From Tetranychus cinnabarinus (Eukaryota > Arthropoda > Arachnida > Trombidiformes > Tetranychidae), in assembly GCA_022266195.1 (NCBI GenBank), contig WHVY01000010.1, positions 74,501 through 138,500 of the forward strand: a stretch of DNA of 64,000 bases, given 5' to 3'. The notes beneath the pieces were generated by a model. That model was not told where the DNA came from. It made no database searches and saw only the letters and a list, made by a program, of their open reading frames with translations. Positions 1 to 12,904 of the stretch are shown here, piece after piece (within the stretch, counting starts at the first letter, position 1; the number at the start of each line of letters is the position of its first letter). Both the position numbers and the translations under genes were made by a program.

Positions 1-3000
1 ATATTTCATTTGCATACACAGTTCTTACAGATTCATTCATCATTCATTGTTTATCATCATCAAACCCAGACTTTGTCCCATTTTATCCTTTTATTGTTAA
101 CGCTTTTCAATTACAGTTGACAGATTTAAATTAAATCCAGGTTGAGATTTATGAATGATAACGAAAATATGCATCAAATTGAATTGATTAATCAACCTGA
201 TTACCATTGAACCAAAGATAAATTTAATCCCTCAATTGTTTCCCAGTGATGAGGAATTGTGATGAAAATTCATTTTTTATCCTTAATTTGTATAAACTTT
301 TTCATCGCCTTTTCTTGTTTGTTACCAGTAAATGAAACTTGCACATTTGGTTATTGAATCTCAAATTTTTGGGTTTCCTTTCATGAAAGAAATGATATTA
401 TTATCAAGAACCATAATCATTATACTTATTGTTACCATGAAAAGACTGGGATGGGAATAAGTTCAAGAAAAGGTTTACTTTATAATGGATTATTTTGATT
501 TTTTCAAATTCGATTACCAAAAATCATTACATTCTTTAGGATAATAATCATCCAACAGTTGATTCAGCTTTTGGATTAGCAATTGTTAAGCTGTTAAAAG
601 TAACTTTACAACATTACATTAAATTGACCAAAAATTTCAATAAATTAACTCAATTAACTTCAGTGTTTTAGCTAATTTCAAATGCAATAACCTTTGGTTA
701 GTTCAACATTTTCATGATTACATTCTTGGAAATAGCTTTAGAGTAAAAAATTTTGTACACAAATCATTAGTGAAGTGAATATGTGTTTACGCTTCAACTA
801 CAATCAACATCATTTCACTTTAGATTTGCCTTCTTCTTCATCATCTACTTTATTCCGGTTCTTCTGAGTTCACCCTGAACAAGACATTCTTTGTGAAACA
901 AATCTGGAATCAAAACAGATTCAAAAAAGCGAGTCTATCAATTGAATGGAACGTTGAAAGGCAACAAAAAGAAACAGAAACAGTGAAAAAAATGCCAAAA
1001 CAGGTCAACCATTATTATCATGGAAAGTAAGAGGCAAAAAAGGGTTGAAATGGTGAATAATCAAAGCTTGATGATGACCAATAATCAATCATTGACAACG
1101 TTTCATGATAAATCATAGTCTCTCTATCAACACAGTCCAGTGAAAATTGAATAACTTCGAGTGAAACATTTTCTGCTGTTTTTGGGTTTTCTCATTATTC
1201 AGTTAATTATTCTTGAAATTATTACTCAAATTCATTCATTTCCCTCTCCTGGTTAGATTAGTGAAGCTGAGTAAATCAATAATTGTAATCAAAACCACAA
1301 AAATGGTCTTAAACCTTGTAAACATTGGGTTTTCCTGTTGGACCTTTTTTTGCCAACTTGATTATCATTATATCTGACAAGCAAAGTATTCATTGGAATC
1401 CATTCAATCGATCAATCATGATGGGTTAACCATAGGCAAATATCTTGACTATGAATATGGATAAAGCCGAACATAAAAAGCAATTTGACTTAATGCTGTA
1501 CAAACAGTAATGTTTAATCCTTTTGTGTAATGCAACCAGAAAAACTTTGGACTCGATTCTCCCGAAAACTGTCGATCGGAGGAGTTTTTTGATTGCACTA
1601 TTAGACGCATTTTTTATGTCCCTACAAGCTAAAAGAGTCTATATTTGAACCTGTTTTTGTCGTTACGTTCTTCAGTACTTGTTTAGATTCGTGCATAAAT
1701 GTGACAATTGTAGTGTTATGTCTCTTTTTAGTAACAACCTTCATAACTGTTTCATAACACATAACTTCATAACAGTCTTTCAATGTGTGGGCTACAATTT
1801 TTCATTTTAAAACGCTTATATTGAATAACTTTTGGTAATTCATTAAATTTTATAGTTAATCAACTTGTCATGATGAATATCGATTGAAATTTTACTTTAG
1901 CTAGCTTATTGTTATTTAGGATTTACTACAAAATAACCTCTTGATATAACTTCAAATAGCAAAAACGACTCTTTTAAATATCTTTTTAGACTCATTTTTA
2001 TTTGACTTGAATTGAGAATTGACTTTCACTTCGTGTTGATCTATTAAATGGTGAAAAAAACATTCCATTTCTGGTCACAATTAGTGGTTAACCTCTGATT
2101 CTAGTGTTAATTTGATTAGCATTTATGAGTTTTCATCAGTTTTGTGTATTTGATATTTCCGATCATCCTCAAGCCTGCAAACCAAAACAAACTTGCTTAC
2201 TGGACAGACTGACCATCCAACAGTTATTAACCTGAATAAACTGAGTCTCTTCATGTTTACCCGTCAGTTGATTATAGCTTTTTGTTTTGCTTTTTTCCCT
2301 CACATTATTGGGTTGAAACAAAGCAAACATTGATTATGATGAATCGATGATGAAAGCCACTATTAATATTAACCAAAGTAATTACAGGTTCACAATTAAT
2401 CAACATTTACCCTTTCAACTATTATTTGATCATAATTTTTGTCCACAAAAATCAATTGAAATAGCTTGCTGCTTCAAATTACCTTTTATATGCGATAAAT
2501 CAAACAAGAAGTAGCTGATCTTACTCAAACCCTACAACCTTTCCAAATGAAAGTTTCAAATTACAATCAATAATCATAATCAAGCCTGAAATGCTGCCAA
2601 CCTAATATCAAATTGTTGTCATTTGCTATTGTGATCAGTAAATTACCATTCACAAGTCACTCAACTTGAAGCGAAACTCCAACATAAATGAAATAATTGT
2701 AATCAATAGATTATTATGAATGAAAATTGTTTCTAAATTGTTGTGTATTTGCTTAAATTGCTTTCATTCGTCAACCCATTTTAAACAATATTGTTTGCCT
2801 TTCCAGTCGTTTAGCTCAATGTTCAACATTTTACTTTCAAATGGCATTTCTTAATCAAATAAAGTTGTCTAAATGAGTTTTATTCTTGATCTTTTGATTG
2901 TTGATAACTCAATTCACAGTGAGAATTAGGAATGAAAATTTGAATTGAAATGAAGCAAAAAGTAAATCAAGGAGTTGAGTTATCACTTGAAACAGTTTTA

Positions 3001-5405
3001 TTGATATTATTATAATGATCTTACTGTTTCTTCATGTTTTGGCAAAATAAAACTCAATCTTTCATTGAATATGAAAACTCAAATCAACTTTGCATTTTGA
3101 GGAAAAAAATCAAAATTTTACCTTTCAAATCACTTGAGCTTTGTTCAAAAAAAGTATAATATTATAATATCCAAGTTGATGTTTGTTTTCAACTCATTTT
3201 TGCTCATATTCAATAGACTACAATCAGATAATCGTTATAAATTGTACCTAAATAGTTTATAGCATACTCTGAATATCATCATCTTTACTATTGATTGTCA
3301 GCTAAAAATGTGTCTAATGGACATTTTGATCAACTTGTTATAAATTGTATCAACGAAAAGTAAATAAAGAGCAATTTCAATATAAACAAGTTTCCAAGAA
3401 TCAATCATTTAATCACCATGATAACTTTGAATCAATAAAGACATTCTAATTGAATTTAAATGTCAAGGTTCACTTGAACCAGAAAATAACCAGAAAACGT
3501 CTTTCAATATTGAAATTTCAATTTTGCTTTAAAATCTTCATCTCAACTTGGTCAATCAAGGAAAATATAAAAACATTATGATTCTGTTTTAAATATTAAT
3601 ATTGAACCAGAAACTGAATTGGATCATTTTAGGAATGGTAATAATAAAATTGAAAGACTTGAATATTTTAAAGATTATCTTGTGTTTGCCTTAATTGTTC
3701 ACAATTAAGGTTAACTGAATTCTTCTGTTTACATATAATAATGAGAAACGTCCATCACTATCTTACTTGTATTGTTATGAATTAATGTAATTGGATAAGT
3801 AAACTGGGAATTGATACAATCCCAATGAGCTTGAATCTTCATATTCATTTATTATCATCACAAAAGGATTACAATTGAGTAGATGAAGTAACACGTCAAG
3901 GCATCTTGATCATGTTAGATTATTAAGTATTGTTTATTTTGATTAAGGTAAAGGTTTGCCTTGGAGTAAATTAATATCTTATACAACAATCAAATTACAA
4001 TTGTTTGCTTTAACCATTTCAAGATATTGTTGACGGCAATGTGAGAAATTACAGCCTTTGTCTACAGTTGATTGTGGTTAATTGTGAAAATGATGAACCA
4101 TTAATGTAGTTTGCTGAAGGAAAAGCATTGTTTTTTGTGATCAGACTATTGATTAGTTGGCGACTATTTAAAGACATTCAAAATTTAGTTGAATTTGATT
4201 GTCGATTGAAAATGTTTAACAATGCTTTTGTTGTTGTCAACCTTTTTCAATCACAATTACGATCATCTTTTGAAACCATTTATGATTCCAATGATCAATA
4301 CTTTAAACATTAATTCATGTGAAACATTGTTAACCAAGAAATGACTTTCCATTTAGACTAACAATGAAAGGGTAAAAATGGTATCTCAAAAACTGGGAAT
4401 GATTATTATTGTGATATTATTAAATCGATTCCAGTTTTATCAGTGAATCTCAATAATAATGAAAAAATAATAATGAAAACAGTAATGACAATAGTAATGT
4501 AAAAATGGTTAATGTTGATATTTAAATTGGTCTTGTTTTTGATGCGCTTTGTAACCCAAAAATATTGGATTTGCAAATGAAGCTAATGGAAGCTGATGAT
4601 GAAAAACAAAAGCTTTTTACATTCAATCATTTTCATTATCAATTTTTGGTTCCTTCTCATCTGAATCTTTCCAATGAATCTGTAGTTATCTTAGGAGGAG
4701 ATGATAAATGGTTCAGGTTATTGGATGAGAACAGGAAAAAAGTTGTACCCAAAAAATGGAAACGATATAATATTATTATTTACTTGGGTTAAGATATCCT
4801 AAAACTTGGGAGTGAAACAAAAAATGTTAACCTTTAGGAAGCAAAATAAAGCTAAAAGGATAAAGATTCATGTGAATGCTTTTTCAATGTTATTTTCCTT
4901 CTTTTCTTGATCACATTTTCAAACTGAACCATTTTACAGGGTAAATAACATTATCTGAGCTATTATTTTACTTTAAACTCTGTTATTTATTGTCATTGTT
5001 GTTATTATTATCACTTTGATTTTGTTCATTGCCAGTTTTCATATAAGATTATCTTGTTTCATTATAAAGTCCATTTAACATCTATTATATTTTAGGTTTT
5101 CTTGTTTTTGGGTTTTGTCAACAGTTTGTCAATGAAGTATTGATTTAAATCAAATTTGTTCATTAGTGTGAATCAAATCAAAAATCTTCATGTTTACCTT
5201 TGATAGGATTGGAAAGGAACAGTGAAATGGCTTTGAATCGGAAACTTTTCAAAATGGTTGATCTTTAAGGTTGGGAGTAAATTGGAAAGACTAATCAATT
5301 ACTCTAAATATAAATTTATACAGAAGCTAGATAACAGTTATTACAATAAGATTAACAACTAACAATCCTAATTTAGAGTCTTATTAATTGTTTGTTTATT
5401 TTCAG
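1..5405. other. Non-coding stretch, no supported gene
   Basis: AT-rich sequence with only short, unconvincing open frames. The longest, at 4128-4313 and 4565-4792, have no recognisable domain or splice context. It lies directly upstream of the first follistatin-related exon and is probably intron or upstream sequence of that gene. I looked for a Kazal-type cysteine pattern and a signal peptide that would supply the missing 5' exons and found none. Confidence 0.5.
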
Positions 5406-8400
5406 CTGGCAATGATGTTTCGTTACTGTTCACACAATTAGATGAAAATAATGATGGATCAATCAATATAAATGAGCTTTGGCGTAAATCAGCTTTATAT
5501 CGGGTAAATTGAGTTCCATGGACTTGCATTTATTCCCATCTTGTTTATTCCATCTTTTAATTGATAACCTTTATCTTTACCATTCAGCCTGGTGTCAATT
5601 CACCTTGCATTTTAACAGATTTACTTCAACATGAAGACAAAAATCAAGACGATTTTCTTGACTTTAATGAATTTCAAACTGCATTCAACAATTTATTCAG
5701 TGAGTATTACTTATTGATTTAACTTTCAGACAATTTTTCTTTCATAAAAGCATTAGCAAGCTCAAAATTTGTTCAGTATTGCGAATTCAATGCAGTTTTG
5801 CTTGGATTTTACTGTTTAAAAAGTGAATTTCAATCGAAACTTCTCTCTGTTTTAACAGCAATCACAATGGTTACTTTGGATCAATCGCTTGCAGTCAACA
5901 CAATTCAAGCTCATCAAGGAGACAATGTTGAGATACGTTGTGATATTGTTGGAAATCCTCAGCAACCTGTAATAAAATGGCATCGACACAATGTCGATCT
6001 CAACACTTTACAACTTCCAAATGTCAAGGTAATCAATCTGATCAAAGTGCTCATTTACATTAAGGAAGAAGCAACTTTAAAACTGACCACTGTTCTGCTC
6101 TAAATTGTCTTTTGACACAAGATAAATGGACATTTTAGGACTAGGAAATAGCCATGATTGATTAAGAGTTTCTCATTATTCAAACTTTAGATTCCAGATA
6201 AACTTTCAATCCAAGCGAACCTTGCAAATAATTACATATAACAAACAATTAAAACTGTAGTCTAACTTTTCTCAATAGCTAAGATCAAAAGGATACTAAG
6301 AAAGATTTAAATATTACGTGAGAATAAATCAATAGCAACACATTCAAATTGAAATAGACACTGAAGATTAACGAACTCGAGCTAAAAGAATCATTCCACG
6401 ATCATAATTGTATCGAGAGTTTAATTAAGCTTAACCAGTGTAATTCATCCATTTTGATCATTTTATTTCTTGTGTTCACAAACTTTAACACAAACCCAGA
6501 CGAAAGTTTACGAATTGCGTTTTTGCTTTAATAACTTTTCAGAATGGTTTCTAATCATATTATTTACTGATTTACTACAAATATGAATCCCAATTCCAAC
6601 TAATTTTGCAAATGAAGTGACCAAATTACCAGATTGTAGAGTCGATCTTGAAACCTTCATTGAGTTCTGTATGTTTCTACTAATAGTTCTTTCTAGTAGT
6701 TTAATGATTTGATAGTTAACCGATTATGAAGCAGTCCATAAAAAATGATTTATTTTCTATTGAATTAAAAGCTCTTCAAAACCAGGATAATAATGCTTCC
6801 AAAACTCTTATATGCAGCTTTTTGTTGCAGAAAAGTACATAAACTGATAATTTTCTGGTTAAATTGCAGTATTACTGGGCAGAAAAAGGTGAAAAATTGA
6901 ATTTTGCGATTTCTGTTTTTGCAAGTTTCATACAATCAATCATCATAATTAAATGAGTACATAATTCTCAACTGGCTAGAATGATTAACGTCAAGTTGAT
7001 TACATTTACAATTTATTTTTGCATTCATAGAAGAAGTAAATTCATTGTTTTTTCTGGTTCTCTTTGAATGACCAACTTTTAATTTTACGCCTTTTTGTGG
7101 CAAAAAAGGATCACAATTAGTTGACTGTTGGTACGAAATGAAATGGCCATTGTCAGTTAATAAGATTACAAGGGAAGAGCAGGAAAAGCAAGCCAAGCAT
7201 GAGTTTTGAGTCTACATTAGTGTATTACATGTGTGTAGATAGAAATAATAATATCATGTATTCTTGTTGGTCGATTTAATTGGAATGAAAGATGTGGAGG
7301 AGAAGAAGAAAAAAGATGAAGAAAAAGATAAATAAGATGAAAGTGGGAAAAGGAGTTTAGTTGAAGATGGAGGGAAGAGAAGAGCCAAGAGGCCGAAAAA
7401 AGCATCTATTATCAGGATCATGAAATGGATGAACAAAAAAGGAACCAGTCAAGCTTAACCTTTATCACAGTTAACGTTGATTCCTTGTCAAATTGTTAAC
7501 CAACAAGCAAATGGTCAAAGTGTCACGTTGAACAATCTAAAAAGGAAATTGACTATTCTCAATAAATAAGATATTATTTCTGTATTTCAACGTTTATAAT
7601 GTGTTATTAATGTTCACTCCAGTTTTATATCAGCTAATTGAGTCTCTCCTGCCTTTTTTATTCTCATATTTTCTTCCCTTTATTTCCATCCTTTTATCCT
7701 TTTCTCATCTTCTTGTTTTTATCTTTACCCTTCCAAGTAATCATCATCATAATGCTCATCATTTTCATTTCTATCCTTTTCTAGGTTTTCAGCGATGGTT
7801 CGCTGTATTTGACCAACGTTCAGGTTCCATTATCCGGGAATTATACTTGTTCTGCTGAAAACAATCCCATTATCAAACAAATCCATATTCTTCATGTTAT
7901 TGGTAAGCCTTTTCCATTGCCCAAAATTATTAACCCAAAAAAGCATTACATTTATTCACTTTTCACCGCCTTTACGCATTAACTTCATTCCCATTTTACA
8001 ATGATAGCGGTTAATTGTCATCATTTCCTTGTACTTTATATTGTTGATGGTTAATATTATTGTTGATTCTTGTTTATTTAATTCGCAGTTCCACCGATTG
8101 TTGAGGTAACCCCACATTTCCAGTGGTCAGCTGTGGGTGGTAAAGCATCAATTGACTGCCAATATGAAAGCTTGGATGAAGAGCTTGAGATATCTTGGTA
8201 CAAAAATAATGAAATGTTGGAGTCTAATGAGAGAACCAGTTTAACCCAAAATCGAACCAGAATAACTATATCACAGTTAACCCGAAGTGATACTGGTGCT
8301 TACTCTTGTAGGGTAACTAACAGAGGAGATGCTGCTTTAGGTCAAGATATAAGTTCCCTCCTTGTCCAGGTATTATGATTTGTTTCCTTTGCTGGACATC

Positions 8401-10146
8401 ATATTGAATCTTAATTTTTATGACAAAATTTGTAAAGTTATTTGAAAAGTTGTTAACAATTGATAATTTGCTTTCCATTAAACAATTGAAGGATGATCCT
8501 GTTGGTCCACCTTCCAATCTAAAGTATAAGCAAAAGCTTTGGGTCTTTCACAGCAATGGAGTCAGTGTTTTTACTGAAGGATGTTCAGGATTATTGCATG
8601 AAATGGATGGTCGAGATACTATTCCGCTGAATGGATTACCTTTGTGTGGATCACAGGCCCTTCGTGGTGAGCCGTGTAACTGGTCTGAGAATGCGGTTAT
8701 ATCCAATTCAAAGGTCTACATTGGACAACCTGATAATAATCGAGTGATTGTTTTCCACACTCAACAATTGAATGTTGTCCATGTTATTGGTACTGATCCA
8801 CGACCGAGCTACCTTTGGCTGGTTCGCAGTGAAGTTGAAGATAGCATTTGGTTACTTAATTCTGGTAAGAAGATGATCTTTCTAAGCAATTGATTAAGAC
8901 AAATGTTTAACAAACTGTTTTCATTTACTCAGGTGAACCAATGGAAATGACTGGTAAAATGTCAAATGAAGAGTCTGGTTTTGGTTGGGATGCGGGTTCA
9001 AGGGATCAACAAAAACACAACAAGAAAACAATCCAAATAATAAGGATAACCCAATCTGGACGTAACCATAATGTTATTCATCTTCAACCAATTGATGGAC
9101 ATTTCGATTTAGTTTATAATCTTTTCATTCCTCAACCATCTACAATTCAAATTCATAATTCTCATGATACTGCAAGGTGAGTATCTTGGCAAATAAATGC
9201 AAAATGAAGCTAAATAGAATCGATTAAAATGATAATTCCATTGATCTGGTTTTTCCCTTGCTTCCAGGTTTGCCTATGTAACTCATTGGGATGAAAGGAC
9301 ACTCATCAAAATAGATATGGAACAATTTCGTTATGTCAAAACAATCAATTTAGCTGATTGTCAACCAATTAACGCTGTTTTCACCGATTATGGTTTAGCC
9401 ATTTTACAATGTCAAACTCCAGTTACTCATCAACTTAATGGTAATTTTACATTTTCATATGCTAATTAGCTTTTCAATTTTAACATTTTATTTCTTTCCA
9501 TTTCTCAGGTCAACTGATTTTGGATCAATTAACAGATTCAATTATATCTTATAATGCTCATATTAAGGCTCATCGTTCATTCCTATCACCTAACCATCAA
9601 TTTTTGGTCAACATATTCCATAATTCATCATCAACCAGTCCAGTATCAACAACAATTATTGTTCAAAAAGTCACAGCAAATGGTAAATATCATTTTCGGC
9701 ATTTTATTTCATATTTAAAGCAATAATAACATCAATATTTGGGTTACAATTTTTAGGTTTAGAGTTTCTGTACGATGTCCGAACAACTCTTTCAATAGTA
9801 AATTGCGATTTTGTTTGGAAAAATGGAAACTATGACGCTCTTTTAGCATCAGGAACAATTAACCGAGAAGACCTTCTCTATCTTTCATTAATCGATGGTC
9901 GAGTTGAACTGATAAGTGGCATTGGCCGTCCAACTAAAGGGTAATTACTTTAATCATTTTACACTAACTAACACTAATAGTTTATTTTCAATCAGATCTC
10001 ATCGATCAATGGCAGTGTCTAAGATCTCGGCAACTGCAGCCATAACCTCATCGGAAAGTGTTTTTGTTGTTGACCTCAACAGCAATATGGTACAATGTGA
10101 AACACAAGAGCATCGTCAAGAACCTTCAGTCTTATTGTGGACCTAA
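5406..10146 (+). CDS. FSTL5: Follistatin-related protein (FSTL4/5-like), 3' part
   Basis: Eleven exons: 5406-5503, 5588-5699, 5859-6028, 7785-7902, 8089-8369, 8492-8864, 8933-9176, 9268-9440, 9509-9682, 9757-9940, 9996-10146. All join in phase and give about 691 residues ending in TAA. Exon 1 carries an EF-hand calcium loop (DENNDGSININE) and exon 2 a second one (EDKNQDDFLDFNE). Next come two Ig domains: the first has WHRH and YTC signatures, the second IDCQY, ISWYK and TGAYSC. A long C-terminal region made of repeated beta-rich segments follows, as in the propeller-like tail of FSTL4/5. Family members are secreted extracellular-matrix glycoproteins with signal peptide, Kazal, EF-hand, Ig and C-terminal regions. 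The signal peptide and Kazal exons are not seen, so the model is 5'-incomplete: exon 1 begins with two bases of a split codon. Most introns are 55 to 190 bases; the one after exon 3 is 1.76 kb. The family call is firm; FSTL4 versus FSTL5 is not. Confidence 0.82.
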
Positions 10147-11723
10147 AAGTTCAAAGACAGTTGTCTTTCAGATAAAAATGACGGATTGAACCCAAAAGTT
10201 GATCCATTTCTGTGAACCAGGAAAATGATTTTGAATCCAATCTGTTTGTTAAAAGACATAATCGTTGGGCTTCAAATTTTATGGACAAAACTGTACAAAG
10301 AAACGGTTTCAATATTGTTTGATATTCAAGTCTACATTCAACTTTAACCTAATAATCATCATCTCACTATTAACATCATCTCAAGACACTTTGATACTTC
10401 AATAATCTTCAATGTTAAATTAGTCAATATATAATACATATAACAATCAAAGGATATATTTTTGAATCAAAACAAATCATCTATCAAATGAAACAAAAAT
10501 ATTTAATTCTAATAGTTTGCCAATGGTAATTACACTTGGATTGTAAACCTAATTTAGTTTTTAGTTGTTTCTGTCTCTCCTTTTTATATGTAAATTGTCA
10601 AGTTATCATCAAATTTAAACATGAAAAATCCTTGATAAAGGAGCATAAATTATTATTAAACAGCTGAAATTAAAATATCTATCAACAGCTACTCAATATA
10701 TCTCGATATGATGGAAAGGATCAATTGAAATTATGGTTATGGTACTTTATATGATTAAAGATTGACGGTAATTTGATGGATGATTGTTTCACCAAATTAT
10801 CTGAATCTGTTCTCGGAAAGACGGGTTTGGCCATGGATTGATGCAAGTATCATGAGATATACATGCTCTTCCTCTTAATCTTCACATTCATCATCTTCAT
10901 ATTAATCCTCATTAATCCTTTACTTGTCCAAAAACATAACTGAAATTGTTATAACATAACAAAACATTTTCACTCTATTTAGATCATTTATTGGTAAAAA
11001 ACATTCCTAAATTAAACTGACAATTGCTTTCTCATCAATTTTAATTAATAAATCAACAATTTGATTTTTTATTCAAATAAAATAATCATTAGAATTGTCA
11101 ATCACTCAATAACCCAGTCAATGATTTCAATGGAATGGTTGGGATTGAAAATTAAAAAATAACATAACGTTCAATATCAATTTTGATTCGTTTTCTGGTT
11201 CTTTTAATTTAGTTAATTTAACATTTATGGAAACCATTTGAATATCTTACTGTACATGTCAACCTCGATGAGTACAAAATATGACTAAATGTGTACCTTA
11301 AACACTTATCAGCAATTTGTTTACAATGTAAAATCATCTCTGTTAACTATTTAATTTCATTTCATTATATAATCAACAAATGGAAGCTTAAATTTCTTAA
11401 TAAAAATTTTACAATTTATACAGATATAAATAAACATTCATCATTTATTCAATATTTTGTTAAATGCTTTGAATTGGAGTTACAAATGGATTGAATTGAT
11501 TACATTTACAATTGAAAGACTAGAATATTTCTCTTATCATGTTTTATTGCAGACTTTGTTCAGTTTATCATAATATCATAAAATACATGTAGATCATGAT
11601 TGTAGGGCTGAATCATAATTATACATGGAGAGCATTCAACTCAATGGCATTGAAGGTTGATATTTTAAAGTGTATCACTGGGTAAGGAGATGCAAGGGTA
11701 TCAATTATTTAAAATAATTCTGA
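10147..11723. other. 3' UTR and intergenic sequence
   Basis: AT-rich sequence after the stop of the follistatin-related gene. A consensus AATAAA poly(A) signal at 11076-11081 on the + strand is a possible but distant end for that transcript. The short open frame at 11291-11494 has no features that suggest a gene. Confidence 0.4.
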
Positions 11724-11857
11724 GGAAAGTTACGATTATTACAGTCTAAAGGAGGCTAAAAGATGTAACAATTGAAGGTTCTTCAATTGCTATCTCCTTT
11801 TAGCCTCCTTTTGACAAAAAAGCAAAAAACTCTGTAATAATCGAACCTTTCACCATA
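11724..11857. repeat. Imperfect inverted repeat (long hairpin)
   Basis: The left arm (about 11724-11779) and right arm (about 11783-11857) are reverse complements. The 12-base block CGATTATTACAG and the block AGGAGGCTAAAAG both recur inverted, and the centre is a perfect nine-base stem, CAATTGAAG, with a 3-base loop. The right arm has about 20 extra bases (A/T-run sequence at 11814-11830). It could be a degenerate MITE or another fold-back element. There is no coding capacity. It sits 120 bases before the 182-bp tandem array. Confidence 0.7.
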
Positions 11858-11980
11858 TCTTATAAATAGGCGAAAATTTTACACCAATGCTTTCAAGTTG
11901 ATAAAAAAATTAATCTAAATCTTGCTTAGCAAACATCCACTTCATCTCCATGGAACATGCCCTTTAAAGGCCACAAAAAC

Positions 11981-12720
11981 GAGAAAGAAACGGTGTCGGG
12001 GATCAAAATCCTTTTGACCTCAGAATTAGAGGTGAGTTTTGTGGCGAACAATGTGGCGACGGATGAAAAAAACTTTTATTCAGCTCAAACCCTCCTCACA
12101 AGTAATCGGCGACGGTAACATTGGAACGAGATTGCGGTCGAAGACGCACTGACACAAAAACTGAGAAAGAAACGGTGTCGGGGATCAAAATCCTTTTGAC
12201 CTCAGAATTAGAGGTGAGTTTTGTGGCGAACAATGTGGCGACGGATGAAAAAAACTTTTATTCAGCTCAAACCCTCCTCACAAGTAATCGGCGACGGTAA
12301 CATTGGAACGAGATTGCGGTCGAAGACGCACTGACACAAAAACTGAGAAAGAAACGGTGTCGGGGATCAAAATCGTTTTGACTTCAGAATATGCGGTGAG
12401 TTTTGAGGCGAACAATGTGGCGACGGATGAAAAAAAACTTTTATTCAGCTCAAACCCTCCTCACAAGTAATCGGCGACGGTAACATTGGAACGAGATTGC
12501 GGTCGAAGACGCACTGACACAAAAACTGAGAAAGAAACGGTGTCGGGGATCAAAATCGTTTTGACTTCAGAATATGCGGTGAGTTTTGAGGCGAACAATG
12601 TGGCGACGGATGAAAAAAACTTTTATTCATCTCAAACCCTCCTCACAAGTAATCGGCGACGATAACATTGGAACGAGATTGCGGTCGAAGACGCACTGAC
12701 ATAAAAACTGAGAAAGAAAC
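11981..12720 (+). repeat. 182-bp tandem repeat array, four copies
   Basis: Head-to-tail copies start at 11981, 12163, 12345 and 12528, each with GAGAAAGAAACGGTGTCGGG. The periods are 182, 182, 183 and 182 bases, and an 11-base partial fifth copy begins at 12710. Copies 1 and 2 share one variant (CCTTTTGACCTCAGAATTAG); copies 3 and 4 share another (CGTTTTGACTTCAGAATATG). Monomers are clearly more GC-rich than the surroundings, with GGCGACGG and GCGGTCGAAGACGC blocks. No open frame runs through. A diverged single copy lies inverted at 17415-17586. Confidence 0.95.
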
Positions 12721-12904
12721 ATAATGAGTAGATAATAATGATAGTAGTAATAAAATGTTTTAGAGTTTTTAGTCAGAAAAGCAAAGTGAATAGATACTTT
12801 TTATACCGTTGGATACAGCTACAAAGAATAAGCTTTACTTTCATTGATTTGATAAAATCAACGAATAGGTTCACAAGTGGGTAAAGCTTGAGACTATTGA
12901 GGAG

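Noticed and set aside
7217..7436. Overlapping minus-strand frames rich in Ser, Phe and Leu
   Set aside because: They are the complement of a purine-rich GAAGA tract inside a follistatin-related intron.
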